Source of the DNA: Enchytraeus crypticus | Lineage: Eukaryota; Annelida; Clitellata; Enchytraeida; Enchytraeidae | Direction of reading: 5' to 3' | DNA length: 64,000 nucleotides | Assembly: GCA_905160935.1 (NCBI GenBank) | Contig: CAJHZI010000563.1 | Location: forward strand, 248,001-312,000 | The notes under the pieces: generated by a model | Told to the model about the DNA's origin: nothing | What the model saw: only the letters and a program-made list of their open reading frames with translations | Database searches by the model: none | Shown: positions 52,874 to 63,600 of the stretch, piece by piece | Layout: each line of letters begins with the position of its first letter | Numbering within the stretch: position 1 is the first letter of the stretch | Translations under genes and position numbers: made by a program

Positions 52874-53071
52874 AAAGTAGAGGGCTGGTATTATCTTCTT
52901 CCTGGACAACTTGGTAGCAGAAAACATGTCAGGGCGCGAACTCTCGTCGATGATGAAGATACATGTCATGACGATTTAGTTGATTGTGATAGTGATATGG
53001 AGGAGAGTCATGAAGAAGATATTATTGAAAATGAAAGACAATCAGGAGGAAGAATAACTTCTGACGTATAG
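52874..53071 (+). CDS. C2-domain gene, last recognised exon
   Basis: 66 codons including the stop, acceptor GTGCGTGCAG, phase 0 in. It reads KVEGWYYLLPGQLGSRKHVR, matching the GWYYLLGEDLGRTKHLKV segment that ends RGS3-type C2 domains, then an acidic tail (DDEDTCHDDLVDCDSDMEES, HEEDIIENE) and a TAG at 53069-53071. A poor donor GAC|GTATAG just before the stop could instead extend the protein. AATAAA at 53119 could be a polyadenylation signal. RGS3-like identity is inferred from C2 motifs only; no RGS or PDZ domain is in the window. Confidence 0.75.
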   Translation, partial: KVEGWYYLLPGQLGSRKHVRARTLVDDEDTCHDDLVDCDSDMEESHEEDIIENERQSGGRITSDV

Positions 53072-53342
53072 GTTTTAATAGAACTAATGACTAAGTTTCC
53101 GTTTCAAGTAAAATCGCTTAATAAAGCTATGAAGCTAAGATTCAGGACAGGATATAAAATTACACGAGGAGAAAGTTTGTTAAATATATTAAGTTATAGC
53201 AGTTAAATGTAGCAAGATTTTTCAAGGAAGACAGGACGTTATCGGCCTTCAGTAAAACTATACATGTAGAGACGGTACTCTTAAGAACTGCAAGCGTGAT
53301 TTGAAATAATTAATAAATGCTATCATAGTGTAACGTAAAACT

Positions 53343-53418
53343 CGAATAATTGCTGTGACTAGAGTCACAGCAATTATTCGTGTAATAGTGACATTAATAG
53401 CTATTAATGTCACTATTA
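53343..53418. repeat. Two adjacent perfect palindromes
   Basis: 53343-53380 has two 18-bp arms (CGAATAATTGCTGTGACT and its complement) separated by AG; 53383-53418 is a perfect 36-bp palindrome (TAATAGTGACATTAATAG and complement). TGTAACG and CGTTACA flank them as outer inverted repeats. Confidence 0.95.
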
Positions 53419-53469
53419 ATTATTAATTCGTTACATTGATAAGAAAATATTATTATTATTCTCATTGAA

Positions 53470-53605
53470 AATAATGATAAAAATACTTATTACTATTATC
53501 AATAGTATTATTATAATTTTAATAACAATAGCAAACAATTACTGTGCTACTGTCGTCCATGACAACATCGGGCACTATTGAGACAAATCCAGGCTGGTTT
53601 GTATC
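53470..53605 (-). mobile_element. LINE 3'-tail fragment (LINE-4 family)
   Basis: GCTACTGTCGTCCATGACAA and CATCGGGCACTATTGAGACA with an AAT-rich tail: reverse complement of the LINE-4 3' end. Confidence 0.8.
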
Positions 53606-53680
53606 ATTAGAAATAATGATAATAATAAATTTTAAAATTAATGGACCTTACTATTAGAGATCACTAAGAGATATCGAGAA

Positions 53681-53682
<2 letters not shown>

Positions 53683-53732
<50 letters not shown>
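53683..53732. repeat. (GA)n microsatellite
   Basis: GAGAGAGA tract with AAAG interruptions. Confidence 0.93.
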
Positions 53733-53734
<2 letters not shown>

Positions 53735-53989
53735 ATAATAAATAATTAATTGGGTATTCTAGTAAGCGGTTAGAGTATCTGTTCAGAAGGGTTATCTCTC
53801 ACGGGGTGTTCGTTTGTCCCGTGTTATAACCCCATTTTGCTGTGTCTCACTAATAAAGAAATAATATAAACACTAAAATAAGATATAGGCCTAATACTAT
53901 GCAAACACAAAATGCATAGAATAATATATACTTTATTCGCAGAATAATGTCACATACATAATCAGAACAAAAAAATAAAGTGCAAGACA

Positions 53990-54070
53990 AAGCAACAACA
54001 ACCGAATTAGAGTGCTACTGTCGTTCATGACAACATTGAGCACTATGATGCCAAAATCCAATCCGAAAAG
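53990..54070 (-). mobile_element. LINE 3'-tail fragment (LINE-4 family)
   Basis: AGAGTGCTACTGTCGTTCAT and GACAACATTGAGCACTATGA match the same tail. Confidence 0.8.
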
Positions 54071-54369
54071 ATAGGTACACCAATATGCAGAAAAAAATAT
54101 CAGTCAACATCGATGATATTACGGAGCAACAAACAAATATTGGCTCAATCAAGTATAACAAGATCATTCGTAACAGGCATTTCTAGTATTCTTAGGGAAG
54201 TGTCTTTGAATTTTCTTAATTATGTAGTTAAATAAATTTAACCCGCAACTGTATGAATAGATACCAATCTGTAGCTGATTTATTCATATGGAAAACAAGC
54301 ATTGTGATGAGACCTAATGTTTAGATATTAGTTTCTGGCTTTGGACATGAATTTCGTCATTATTTTGAA

Positions 54370-54690
54370 TAACTATTAAGCCTATTATCTAGTAGCCTAT
54401 TTACTATTAGACTATTAACTATTAAGCCTATTACCTAGTAGCCTATTTACTGTTAGACTATTAACTATTAAGCCTATTACCTAGTAGCCTATTTACTATT
54501 AGACTACTAACTATTAAGCCTATTACCTAGTAGCCTATTTACTATTAGACTATTAACTATTAGGCCTATTACCTAGTAGCCTATTTACTATTAGACTATT
54601 AACTATTAAGCCTATTACTTAGTAGCCTATTTACTATTAGACTATTAACTATTAAGCCTATTACCTAGTAGCCTATTTACTAAAAATTAG
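54370..54690. repeat. ~46-bp minisatellite, 7 copies
   Basis: Unit ATTAACTATTAAGCCTATTA / CCTAGTAGCCTATTTACTAT / TAGACT, itself made of CTATTA/CTAGTA sub-repeats. Confidence 0.93.
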
Positions 54691-54876
54691 GCTATTAACT
54701 AACTAGCAATGTTAGTTCACACAACAGGCAAAGAATCAAAGAAGTTGTTGTTGTTTAGATCTTCATCCACTTTAGATTCGTGATTATGATGTACACCATT
54801 CGTATTTCCTTGAACCGCATGTTTGATGAATCCAATTTCCTAAAACAATGAAAAAGTAACTTAGAAATTCCTTGAG

Positions 54877-55205
54877 TCCAACTAGCACTAAACATGCAGA
54901 ACATCATTCTGCTAATTTTCAAAATCTTGCTCTTTCACCTTCTCGATCCGCCAAAAACCTTGGAGTCATATTTGATGAAAACCTTGACTTTAAATCCCAT
55001 ATCTCTTTTGTTTGCCGCGCTTCCTTCTTTTAGATTCACCAGATTAGGCAAATAAGTCTACCCCTTACTAGAAATTCAGCCATTATCCTTGCAGATTTTA
55101 TAGTTCATTCAAAGAGCATAATATACAAAATAGCTCTATTACATGTAACTTTCAAAACTCTGTGATTTGGAAAGCCTTCTTACTTATCTGAAATTCTTCT
55201 TCCCT
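54877..55205 (+). mobile_element. LINE-5 fragment, C-terminal reverse-transcriptase region
   Basis: Reads FQNLALSPSRSAKNLGVIFD, ENLDFKSHISFVCRASFF, then ISLPLTRNSAIILADFIVHS and FGKPSYLSEILLP with stops: the post-palm and C-terminal region of an older non-LTR element. It ends exactly where the tail of LINE-4 (opposite strand) begins. Confidence 0.8.
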
Positions 55206-55362
55206 AATAATAACAACAACAATAACAACAATTAGAGTGCTACAGTCATCAATGACAACATCGAGCACTATTGAGACAAAATCAAGCCGGCGAGCAAAAA
55301 AATGAAGGTCCAAAAACGGTGCAAATTCCAAAATCCAGAAATTCAGTCCAAAGTAAAGGGAG

Positions 55363-55959
55363 TTAAAGAAAAGGTGGTTTAGGCGCAGGTCGCTGCTCAT
55401 GGACACTGGATGGAAAAGAGAGATGGAAAAGATAGGTCTTCAACTGCTTATGGAACTGCTCATAGGAAAGCAAAGGCTGATGTGATTCAAATGAAGATTT
55501 CCGAAGATTGGATGGAAGAGAATTCCAGATCTGAGGTGCAGCATGCTGGAAAGAACGATTAGATAGCTTAGAGCGTGAAGGTAAGCTAGGTCTCACAAGA
55601 GTAATTAACTTAGAAGACCGAGTAATAGCAGGCTGCATCACTTTAATCAAGTGAGACATACAAGTTTGTCCAGGGATGGTGATGGACTTATACGTTAACG
55701 AAGCTGTTTTGTAAATGATACGCTCTTTAATCTTTAGCCAATGCAAAGACTTCAAAATAGGCGTAACATGTGAGTACTTGGAACTACAAAAAATTGCTCG
55801 CGCAAGAGAATTCTGAACAAACTGCAACCGATCAATCTCACAGCCAGGGAGATTTAAAAACAGGGAATTGCAGTAGTCCAAACTTCGATTGCACAAGAGC
55901 AGCACCAATTGTAGCAGCTGTCTCACGTGACAAATATGGACGTATTCGACGAAGATCAC
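55363..55959 (-). pseudogene. LINE-4 C-terminal domain
   Basis: Reads SLDYCNSLFLNLPGCEIDRL, QFVQNSLARAIFC, HVTPILKSLHWLKIKERIIY and AAPQIWNSLPSNLR, typical of CR1/L2/Rex C-termini, ending at a natural stop. Confidence 0.83.
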
Positions 55960-56461
55960 GGATATAGAAGAAACATGTTTGTGAAGTTTTAGTTATGTGT
56001 TCGTGGAAGGTTAGGTGTTTATCAAGGATAACACCGAGATTTCTCACAGAAGAAACAGGTGATATTTTAATACCCGAAGATAACGAAAGAGTTTTCCCAT
56101 TCAGCTTCCGAAGCTGTTGAGGTGTCCCGACCAACAAGAATTCAGTCTTGGATGGATTAAGTGCCAAGAAATTAGCAGACATCCAAGAGGATATAGACTG
56201 AAAACTTTGTTGCTGGAGGGTTTCAGCATTAGAATAGGAGTTAGGGGTGAAACAAGTGTACATTTGAGTGTCATCAGCATATAGTTCATGATCAAGAGAA
56301 CGAGAAGAGATTAGAGTGCTTAGGGGTGTTGTATAGAGGTTAAAGAGGATAGGACCAAGAACGGAGCCTTGAGGCACACCATACTTTAAGTGAGAAGGCG
56401 AAGAGATGTACTCCATCACTTTCACACTAAAAGAACGATCCGTCAGATAGGAGAAAACCAA
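55838..56461 (-). pseudogene. LINE-4 reverse transcriptase palm and thumb
   Basis: Carries YGVPQGSVLGPILFNLYTTP and HELYADDTQMYTCF: the YADD catalytic site is intact here, followed by FLALNPSKTEFLLVG and VRNLGVILDKHLTFHEHI. A frameshift near 55870 joins it to the C-terminal segment. Confidence 0.87.
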
Positions 56462-56674
56462 TCAAGAACAATTCCACGAACACCAAACCGGAAGAAAGAC
56501 GTTCCAGAAGAATATTGTGATCAATGGTATCAAAAGGCGGCCGAAAGATCAAGCATACATAATCCAGTTAAGCGTTGCGTGCACATGGCATTAACAATAG
56601 AATTGCACACAGATAGAAGCACCGTTTCAGTTGAACGATGCTTAGTATAAGCAGCTTGATGCTTATTAAATAGA

Positions 56675-57676
56675 TCATTGTAAGAGAAGAACAATTCTTT
56701 CAGTGAGTTTAGATATGAATGACAGATTAGATATAGGCCTGTAATTCGACAATAATTCCTTATCTAGGGTGGGTTTTTTAAGCAATGGAGTAATAACTGC
56801 ACGTTTAAAAGCGCGAGGAAATTTTCCAGTAGAGAGAGAGAGGTTAACAATCAATGTTAATACTGGAACAAGTATGTAAATACACTTCTTTAAAAGAGAG
56901 GTTGGGATAGGATCCAAGTCACAATGTTTAGCAGGAGAGTCTAAAACTAATTTAGTAATCTCATCAATTGTAACTGGAGTGAAATTAGAAAGCTCATCTT
57001 TGGAATGATTCTCTACTGGAGTATGAGGAGTAGAGTTAGGAGCTGGAGTGATAGATTCTCTAAGATTGCTTATCTTATCTGTAAAGTATTTGGAAAATTG
57101 TTCAGGCAGTGACTCCACAGGAGTAGAAGGAAGAGAAGGAGAAATAGATCTATGTAAAAGATCATTAACGGTTTTCCATAAATTCTTGACATTCACAGCC
57201 TTACTGACCAAAGAGGAGTAGTACTCTTTCTTAGCATTAGCAATAGCAGTACGATAAATCTTGTGTTGCAAATTAGAAACAGTTTTCCAAAAATCTGAAT
57301 GGGTATGACGCCACTTTCTTTCAGCTCTACAGCATGCAGCCTTTAGCTTTTTCAAACCAGAAGTATACCAAGGGTTAGAATTCTTAAGCTTCTTGGTAGT
57401 TAGAGGTGCATGCTTATCAAGTAGAGTTGAAAGAGTAGTGTTATACTGTTTTACTAATTCTTCAAGAACATTAGCAGGAGACTTGATCAAAGTCGAATTT
57501 TCAAGATCAGAACAAAAGAGATCAAGATTAACGTTATTTACACACCTAAATGAAAATATTATATTGTCCCTATCGTCCCTCACGTGCACTTCGTTCCACC
57601 GACGGCAATCTTCTCTCTGTTCCAAATATTCCCACATCATTGGGCAGACGTTAATTTTCTTACCCAGCATCCACAA
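56675..57676 (-). pseudogene. LINE-4 reverse transcriptase, N-terminal part
   Basis: 333 open codons: a helical linker (PWYTSGLKKLKAACCRAERK; NAKKEYYSSLVSKA), then CDLDPIPTSLLKKCIYILVP, FKRAVITPLLKKPTLDKELL and SNYRPISNLSFISKLTERIV, the first RT motifs. It breaks near 56680; motifs AAYTKHRSTET and LDLSAAFDTIDHNILLERL follow in other frames. Confidence 0.83.
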
Positions 57677-57699
57677 TCTGAAACTCTTTACCTGCTAAT

Positions 57700-57950
57700 C
57701 TTCGCTCTTGTTTTTCTGTTTCAACGTTCTCTAGCAAGTTTAAGACTTCCTTTTTCCCACCATAGACAGAATCAATCAATCCTGACCATTTTTGATCATT
57801 TTGGCTTTTGTTTAGGACCTTACTTCTCCTCAGCACATTTCTTTTGCAGCTTGGTCTGGGTGAATTGATCTGTAGTGATGCTTGCTGTAGGGATGTCCCT
57901 GACATAATCCCTGGATGAGGAAACGGAAGTTAAAACTTAATTATAATAAT
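57700..57950 (+). mobile_element. Dispersed element family E, long copy
   Basis: TTTAGGACCTTACTTCTCCT, CAGCACATTTCTTTTGCAGC, TGGGTGAATTGATCTG and GGATGAGGAAACGGAAGTTA match 28775-28975 in reverse; ends in an AATTATAATAATTATTATTA tail. It abuts the truncated 5' end of LINE-4. Confidence 0.72.
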
Positions 57951-58129
57951 TATTATTAATATGTACAAAGTCACTTTTATTAAAATGCAAACTAGGCATA
58001 CTTTGCACAGTAGCTAACTGGTCGTTGGATTTTACTTATAGAAATATTTGTTAGCCAACTCTATCATTGCATGCTAGACTTTTACGAAGGCCGGGGTTAG
58101 AGCAAACGTAAACTTTGAGAAATTTTGTT

Positions 58130-58480
58130 ATCAATTAAGTATACGCCAAATACTGCGGAAGCCATTTTTCATTTGACTTGCTGGAATCAATAAGAGCTTT
58201 TGATGGACTGCATGCCAATTTATACCTAGAGATATTTGTTGGTTATAGAATTTGGCAACCAACTAACATCCTGCCATCTAACTGAGGAAGGCAACGGGAA
58301 ACCGCATCAGAAGCCATATTTTCCCAAGCCATAGGCTACATAAGGTATGGTTAGGGCGTAGACTTTGTGAAGGGATTAACTTGTTGATCTAAGGAGTGCT
58401 CTTATGGAGCGAGAAAGCAGACTTTGAGTATGAATATGTACCTTGAACCTGCCACTTGTTAATGCATTGAAGAAGAAGAA
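58130..58480 (-). mobile_element. Dispersed repeat family C
   Basis: CCAAGCCATAGGCTACATAA, GGCGTAGACTTTGTGAAGGG and CTCTTATGGAGCGAGAAAGC are reverse complements of 59840-60220 and parallel to 63555-63810. Confidence 0.75.
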
Positions 58481-58727
58481 TAGTTTGTAAATCTTAATGC
58501 ATATTTAATTCAAAGAGCCAATATTAAAATAAATGCTGTTAGTAGCTTAATATCACAGTCACGTCTACCTCTTTAGTTGAGATATCCTGTTGTTCTTTTT
58601 CTTTTATGTTGTCCTCACATCGAAAGAATTGACCCCATGGAATAAGAAGCCTTTCTTCCACATCATATTCATCCAACTTATTGCCTAAAAATTACATTGA
58701 AGTTGCGTTATATAATCCAATATCAAG

Positions 58728-58885
58728 TAAGGATGACTCAATAGCGCAGCGGTTAGAGGCGTCAGGTAACGTCATGAAGTTTAAATGATAGATCTTGAAG
58801 TGAATTGAACTCCAGTTGGTTCGAAACTCGTCTTCGCTGATCTGAGAGTAAAATCCCAGACATTCACTGGACTGGCTACACGGAA
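58728..58885 (+). mobile_element. tRNA-derived SINE head or tRNA pseudogene
   Basis: GACTCAATAGCGCAGCGGTT / AGAGGCG resembles a tRNA A box, and GGTTCGAAACT about 65 bases later a B box. No cloverleaf can be completed (the spacing is too long), so it is not a functional tRNA. Confidence 0.5.
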
Positions 58886-58911
58886 ATGGACTAATTTTAA
58901 ACATGAGGTAT

Positions 58912-58957
58912 TAAAAGTGATAGATATCAACATGGTTGATCATTTCATTATAATGCG
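58912..58957. repeat. ~44-bp dispersed element, copy 2
   Basis: Near-identical to 4245-4290. It directly follows the tRNA-like segment, suggesting both are parts of one SINE whose tail fragment survives at 4245. Confidence 0.7.
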
Positions 58958-59084
58958 CTCTATTATTACTATTATTGTTACTGTTAATGATTATTAATAT
59001 TATTATTATAATTTTTTTATTTAAATTTAAATTTTTTTATTTACCTCGGTGTAAAGAATCTGGGGTTTGATAAAAACGATTCAA

Positions 59085-59088
59085 GCAA

Positions 59089-59125
<37 letters not shown>

Positions 59126-59130
59126 TATTT
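59085..59130. repeat. (TTA)n microsatellite
   Basis: Pure ATT/TTA repeat of about 45 bases. Confidence 0.95.
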
Positions 59131-59139
59131 CATAATTTA

Positions 59140-59830
59140 GATCATACTACTATAACCGATGATGAGAAATGTGAGACTGAACTATGTAGTAGGATTGAAC
59201 AAGCAAAAGAGGCCTTCGGTAATAGGAAAGAACTTTTAACAAAAAGTCTAAAGAAAGTTTAGACCTAAATGACATATACAGTATACGATACATGTAGATA
59301 TTCCGTAGTAATACATTGTGAACGTAATAAATAGGCGCGTAATAATTAGTTAATTTTCATTCATAATTATAAGAATGCGGGTTTCTTCAATGGTAATCCA
59401 TGTAGAAAATTCTTGCTCGCAATCCTGTTTTTATCTTAAAGTGGTGAAAATCGGATAAGTAGAAAACAGAACAACGTCCAAAAATCTTTTGTAATTTAGC
59501 AATGAACACTCATGTGAAATGGTCACATGAACTAGCCAATCTCTTTTATCGATGGTATCAAATTTTTAGTAGTGTAAATATTGAAAATGTCAATGAGATA
59601 GCTGACACAATGTTACGCCATCAATCTAAATAAATCGGCTTTAGCTAGATACGAAGACGTACAAAACTGTTAGCAACATCCTAGTTCGTTAGAGACTAAG
59701 TAAACAGGTTACCTAACTATAAGTTAACTAAGTAACTAAGATAACTAAGTTACTTTGCGAATATATCCACATACATGTAAATCGTTCTCATTGTCATTGA
59801 TTTAAACGATTTAGGTTTTCTCAAAGTGTC
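59140..59830. other. Intergenic, nothing recognised
   Basis: Unique AT-rich sequence with no supported feature. Confidence 0.4.
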
Positions 59831-59839
59831 TTCTCTTCT

Positions 59840-60220
59840 TCTTCAGTGCACTGCCAAGTTGCAGGTTCAAGGTACATATTCATACTCAGAGTATGCTTTC
59901 TCGCTCCATAAGAGCACTCATTAGATCAACAAATTAATCCCTTCACAATGTCTATGCCTTATCCATGCCTTATGTAGCCTATAGCTTGGGAAAATATGGT
60001 TTCTGTATGGTTTCTGAGGTGGTTTCCCATTGCCATCCTCAGTCAGGTGGATTAATTACCATTTAATCCTGGGGGAAAATACTTCATGGTGAGGTGGGTC
60101 CCCTCTTGCCATCCTCAGCTCCTGCCTTTAGTCGCCTCTTACGTACACGCGGCAGATTGTTTGCTGTTGCCCAATTCTGCAGTGGTCCAACCACACCCGA
60201 GCACAACACGGGATCTCAAA
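59840..60220 (+). mobile_element. Dispersed repeat family C, long copy
   Basis: CAGTGCACTGCCAAGTTGCA, GGTTCAAGGTACATATTCAT, CTTTCTCGCTCCATAAGAGC, TTTCCCATTGCCATCCTCAG and GGTCCAACCACACCCGAGCA. Its first 30 bases resemble family B (AGTGCACTGCCTACTGGCAG), so B and C may share a head. Confidence 0.78.
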
Positions 60221-60504
60221 GTGTATAACTGGAAAACTATTGTATATTAGAATTAAACTGAGTGTTCACCTAGATAGGACGCCTTGTGCCCTCTTTGATG
60301 GCCCTTGTTTTTATTCACTTTCTTATGCGCATTTTTACACTTGCTTGATTTGTTGCACTTATTATTTATTTTTTGAAAATGTTTATTTTTCTTTCCTTTT
60401 CCTGTTTTGTAACATGTTCATTGATGTTATTACTCTGTGAAATTTATTAAAAACTCAACATATTTCTCCCAATTTATGAATTACATTATACTGATTAAAA
60501 TATA

Positions 60505-60621
60505 CTAACGAAAGGGCAATGAAGCAGCTAATCCAACGAGCACAGTGACCGCACATCCAAGCATTATCAACCAGACGTATGAAAGAGAATACAATTTCTC
60601 CAGACCGGTCTTCACGTACTC
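60505..60621 (-). CDS. SLC5-like last recognised exon, terminal helix
   Basis: Acceptor ATTTCAG, phase 0, reading EYVKTGLEKLYSLSYVWLIM / LGCAVTVLVGLAASLPFR and then TAG at 60507-60505. The segment LYSLSYVW...VVGL is the last SLC5 helix. A GTTAGT that overlaps the stop could be a donor, so a longer cytoplasmic tail encoded further left is possible; no such exon was identified. Confidence 0.82.
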   Translation of the reverse strand, partial: EYVKTGLEKLYSLSYVWLIMLGCAVTVLVGLAASLPFR

Positions 60622-63600
60622 CTGAAATATTTTAATAACGTCCGGTAACTTTATTTTGCATTTTTAATTCTATCCTGGCGCATCAATACCAAATCCTAAG
60701 CAACAACGATTTAACGTTGTGTAAATATTACGTTTAAACACTAAAATTGTGGCTTAATGTTGAAATGTGCAACTCAAAATATCCAAAACACAATAAAATA
60801 ATTAAGCACAATACAATTAATAAAATTAGTCAACTAGCGGCTACGTTTTCACTGTTTTAAATACCAGTAACCTACAGTATATGGTTGCAAGAGGATAAGC
60901 TTGCAATAAGCTGGAATTTATCAAACACTGTTTTTCATAGATGATGCTCAAGACGAGCCAATGTTATTATAAGCGATCAAGGTTTTATACTCTCAAGGTC
61001 ATGCCAGTAAAAGATATGCATTAGTGCTCAATATTGTCATGAGCGACGACAGTAAAACCATCACCGAGAGAGATGTCACTGCCAAATATCGTAAAAAGCA
61101 AATTCACAGCATACCTCTTCAACCTGCGAAGCGTCTGATACAATGAAATCCGTCATTTCGGTGTAATTTTTGCCGTATGGTATCATCATATTCAGTGCAG
61201 TGATGCTACCGTTATACAGGCAGCCTTCCGTAGACATAGGCGGCAGGGATTTGTGTTTTGTCTTAAGACCAAGTGCAGCAAAATTAATCCACAGATTCAC
61301 AGCAAAGCCACAAGCACTGCCTATCAGAGTTCCCTGTGAAACAATTTCTTATATAGTCAATTAGATAAATACTCACATTAAATGGGTTGACAGTATCTAA
61401 TGGAATGGCTCTATAAAGCAGTGGTAAATGCATCAGAAAAATTTAAATGACCCATCCTTGGGGTGAACTGGGATGGAACTTCCAACTTCTATCTACAATA
61501 TCAAACTCTCAAAAGACAACCAATACCAGTATTGTGGAAAAATGAAGCTGTTAAAACTACAAAATTTCACTTTAACAAAATAACGTCGTAACTGGTCTTG
61601 TGTACTTGTAAATAAATTGATAAATAAGGAATACTTTTGCCTATAAATATCTTTAACAAAATTGAAATTATGTACTTTTAAAATTAACAATTATAATTAA
61701 ATCTAAATAACCTTAGCGTTGGACAAACGCGTAAGACCTCCAAGTAAAAACATTCCAAACAATGGACCTGCCATTGCGCCGTGAAATGACATGGATACCT
61801 GAAATTATAAATAACAAATTCAACTTAAAAACAAATTAAGGCCACCAGATCACGAATTCTATTTCTGATAATCTTTAAAAGAACAATTGGGCTATTTCTA
61901 CTGACAGCTACACAGCTAATCGATTAGGTATAGGTTTAACATTTAGATATATAGAAGTGGCTATACACGATACGATTTATCGTCCAATTTACCTGTACAG
62001 ATAAACTGGACGATAAATTGGTCGATACATTTGATTGTATGGGTAAAATAGGTGTGTTTACTATCTGCTCCCATTCGCCTATATTTAGTTTCGAACCAAC
62101 TTTCCACAGACTAGACCGTAGAATTTGCACTACTACTAAAATAATTACATTAATGATATTAGCTAACTAATATTTATAAACAATTAAGAGCTAAATTAAG
62201 TTATATTAATATGAACGATGAATTCTTTGCCTGAGCATTCTTATACATATTCTTTCTTCATTTATAAACTAAAATTGCGAAAAATAGATAGGGTCTACCT
62301 GAGCTAGAGTTCCAGGAATTATTGATGCAAGAAATGATAATGACGTCGCCATTATTCCAAATATAACCACTAAAATAAAAGTAGAATTCATATATGTAAC
62401 TATTCAATTATGCATAACGCAACATATTGAAGCCGTTTTATGAAATTAAACGGTACATCATTAAGGGCTCTATTCCGTTGATAACACTCTTACACCCATC
62501 TAGATTCAAATATAAAAAACGTATATTTGTTTCATAATCCCTATTTATCGATTAAATATACATTACTCCCACTCACTGAATACCCACCAAACAGCAAACT
62601 TCATTAACACTTAGTGAAATGAAGTGCACCTCAATACAAAACCTATCGGCCTGTTTTAAAAAAACTAAAAATATGACCATCAGCTTTGAAAACATGGCTT
62701 CTCACAAGGATATACTGCAGTGCCACGAACAGTAACGGTAAGGGACTATTAAATATCCTTGAGTAATAAAGTAATCTAGGACTTCGCCAATCAGGCAAAT
62801 CCCAGTGCTGCATCGACTGGTTATAGCTTAAATTTCTTTTACATACGGAAACTAGAGTGTTACTTGTTTAAATAAAGTAAGTGTAAATTATGAGTGAAGT
62901 TTATGCACATTAAATATTTAAAATATGGCTATTTCTGATGCAAAACTTCTCCCAGGAGCTTCGTATTAACAAATGGACTAGATAGAACTGTTTCATACCC
63001 AGAGCTCTTGTAATTTTTGCCTTTGTTTCTTCTCTTAAATGAGCAAGTCTCCACTTGAGCACATCTTCCCAGCAGTTAGCAGCCGCTCCACTTAACGATG
63101 ACGATACGGAACTACGTATAACATAACAGTAAAATGGGTTCTTAAAGGTTCGCCAGTTTGTCATAGGATAATGCTAAGAAAAGATACCAGATCATTATTG
63201 AGCACAGAGAGACAGAAATATACTGTAATCAATACGAGCTTAGTTTATGCTAGATTATAATTTGATCGTAGAGCTATATGTAGAATTTGATGATTTGTGG
63301 ATCATAAATTAATAAAATTAAAATAACAAGTAGACTATATATTCCAATGCATTTATTAGAAAATTAATCGGCCGAAGGATGTCTCCATTTTTAGACATCT
63401 TATAATCTTAAGAGACTATATTTAACTTACCTGTACGAGGCTGTACAGTTATAGGTCCTAGCAATTAGCAGCATTACTTTAAAATGTATTTAAAAGTGTC
63501 GAATTAAAGCAAATACTGTTTGCTAAGAACACCATATTGTACATGTTCCGTGTAGTGCTTCGCCCTCTAAAGAATAGGCCAACCGCAAACTACATGCATC

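Larger units (their letters stand above)
55205..57690 (-). mobile_element. LINE-4: 5'-truncated non-LTR retrotransposon
   Basis: Lacks the endonuclease; begins near 57690 in the linker and holds reverse transcriptase, C-terminal domain and a 3' UTR ending in (GTT/ATT)n. Fragments of its 3' end occur at 33822, 40905, 53470 and 53990, so the family was active in this genome. CR1/L2/Rex-like style; exact clade not assigned. Confidence 0.87.

Noticed and set aside
55770-57868. Plus-strand frames opposite LINE-4
   Set aside because: Shadows of the reverse-transcriptase frames on the minus strand.
58728-58885. Functional tRNA gene
   Set aside because: A- and B-box-like words are present but about 65 bases apart with no cloverleaf; more likely a SINE head.
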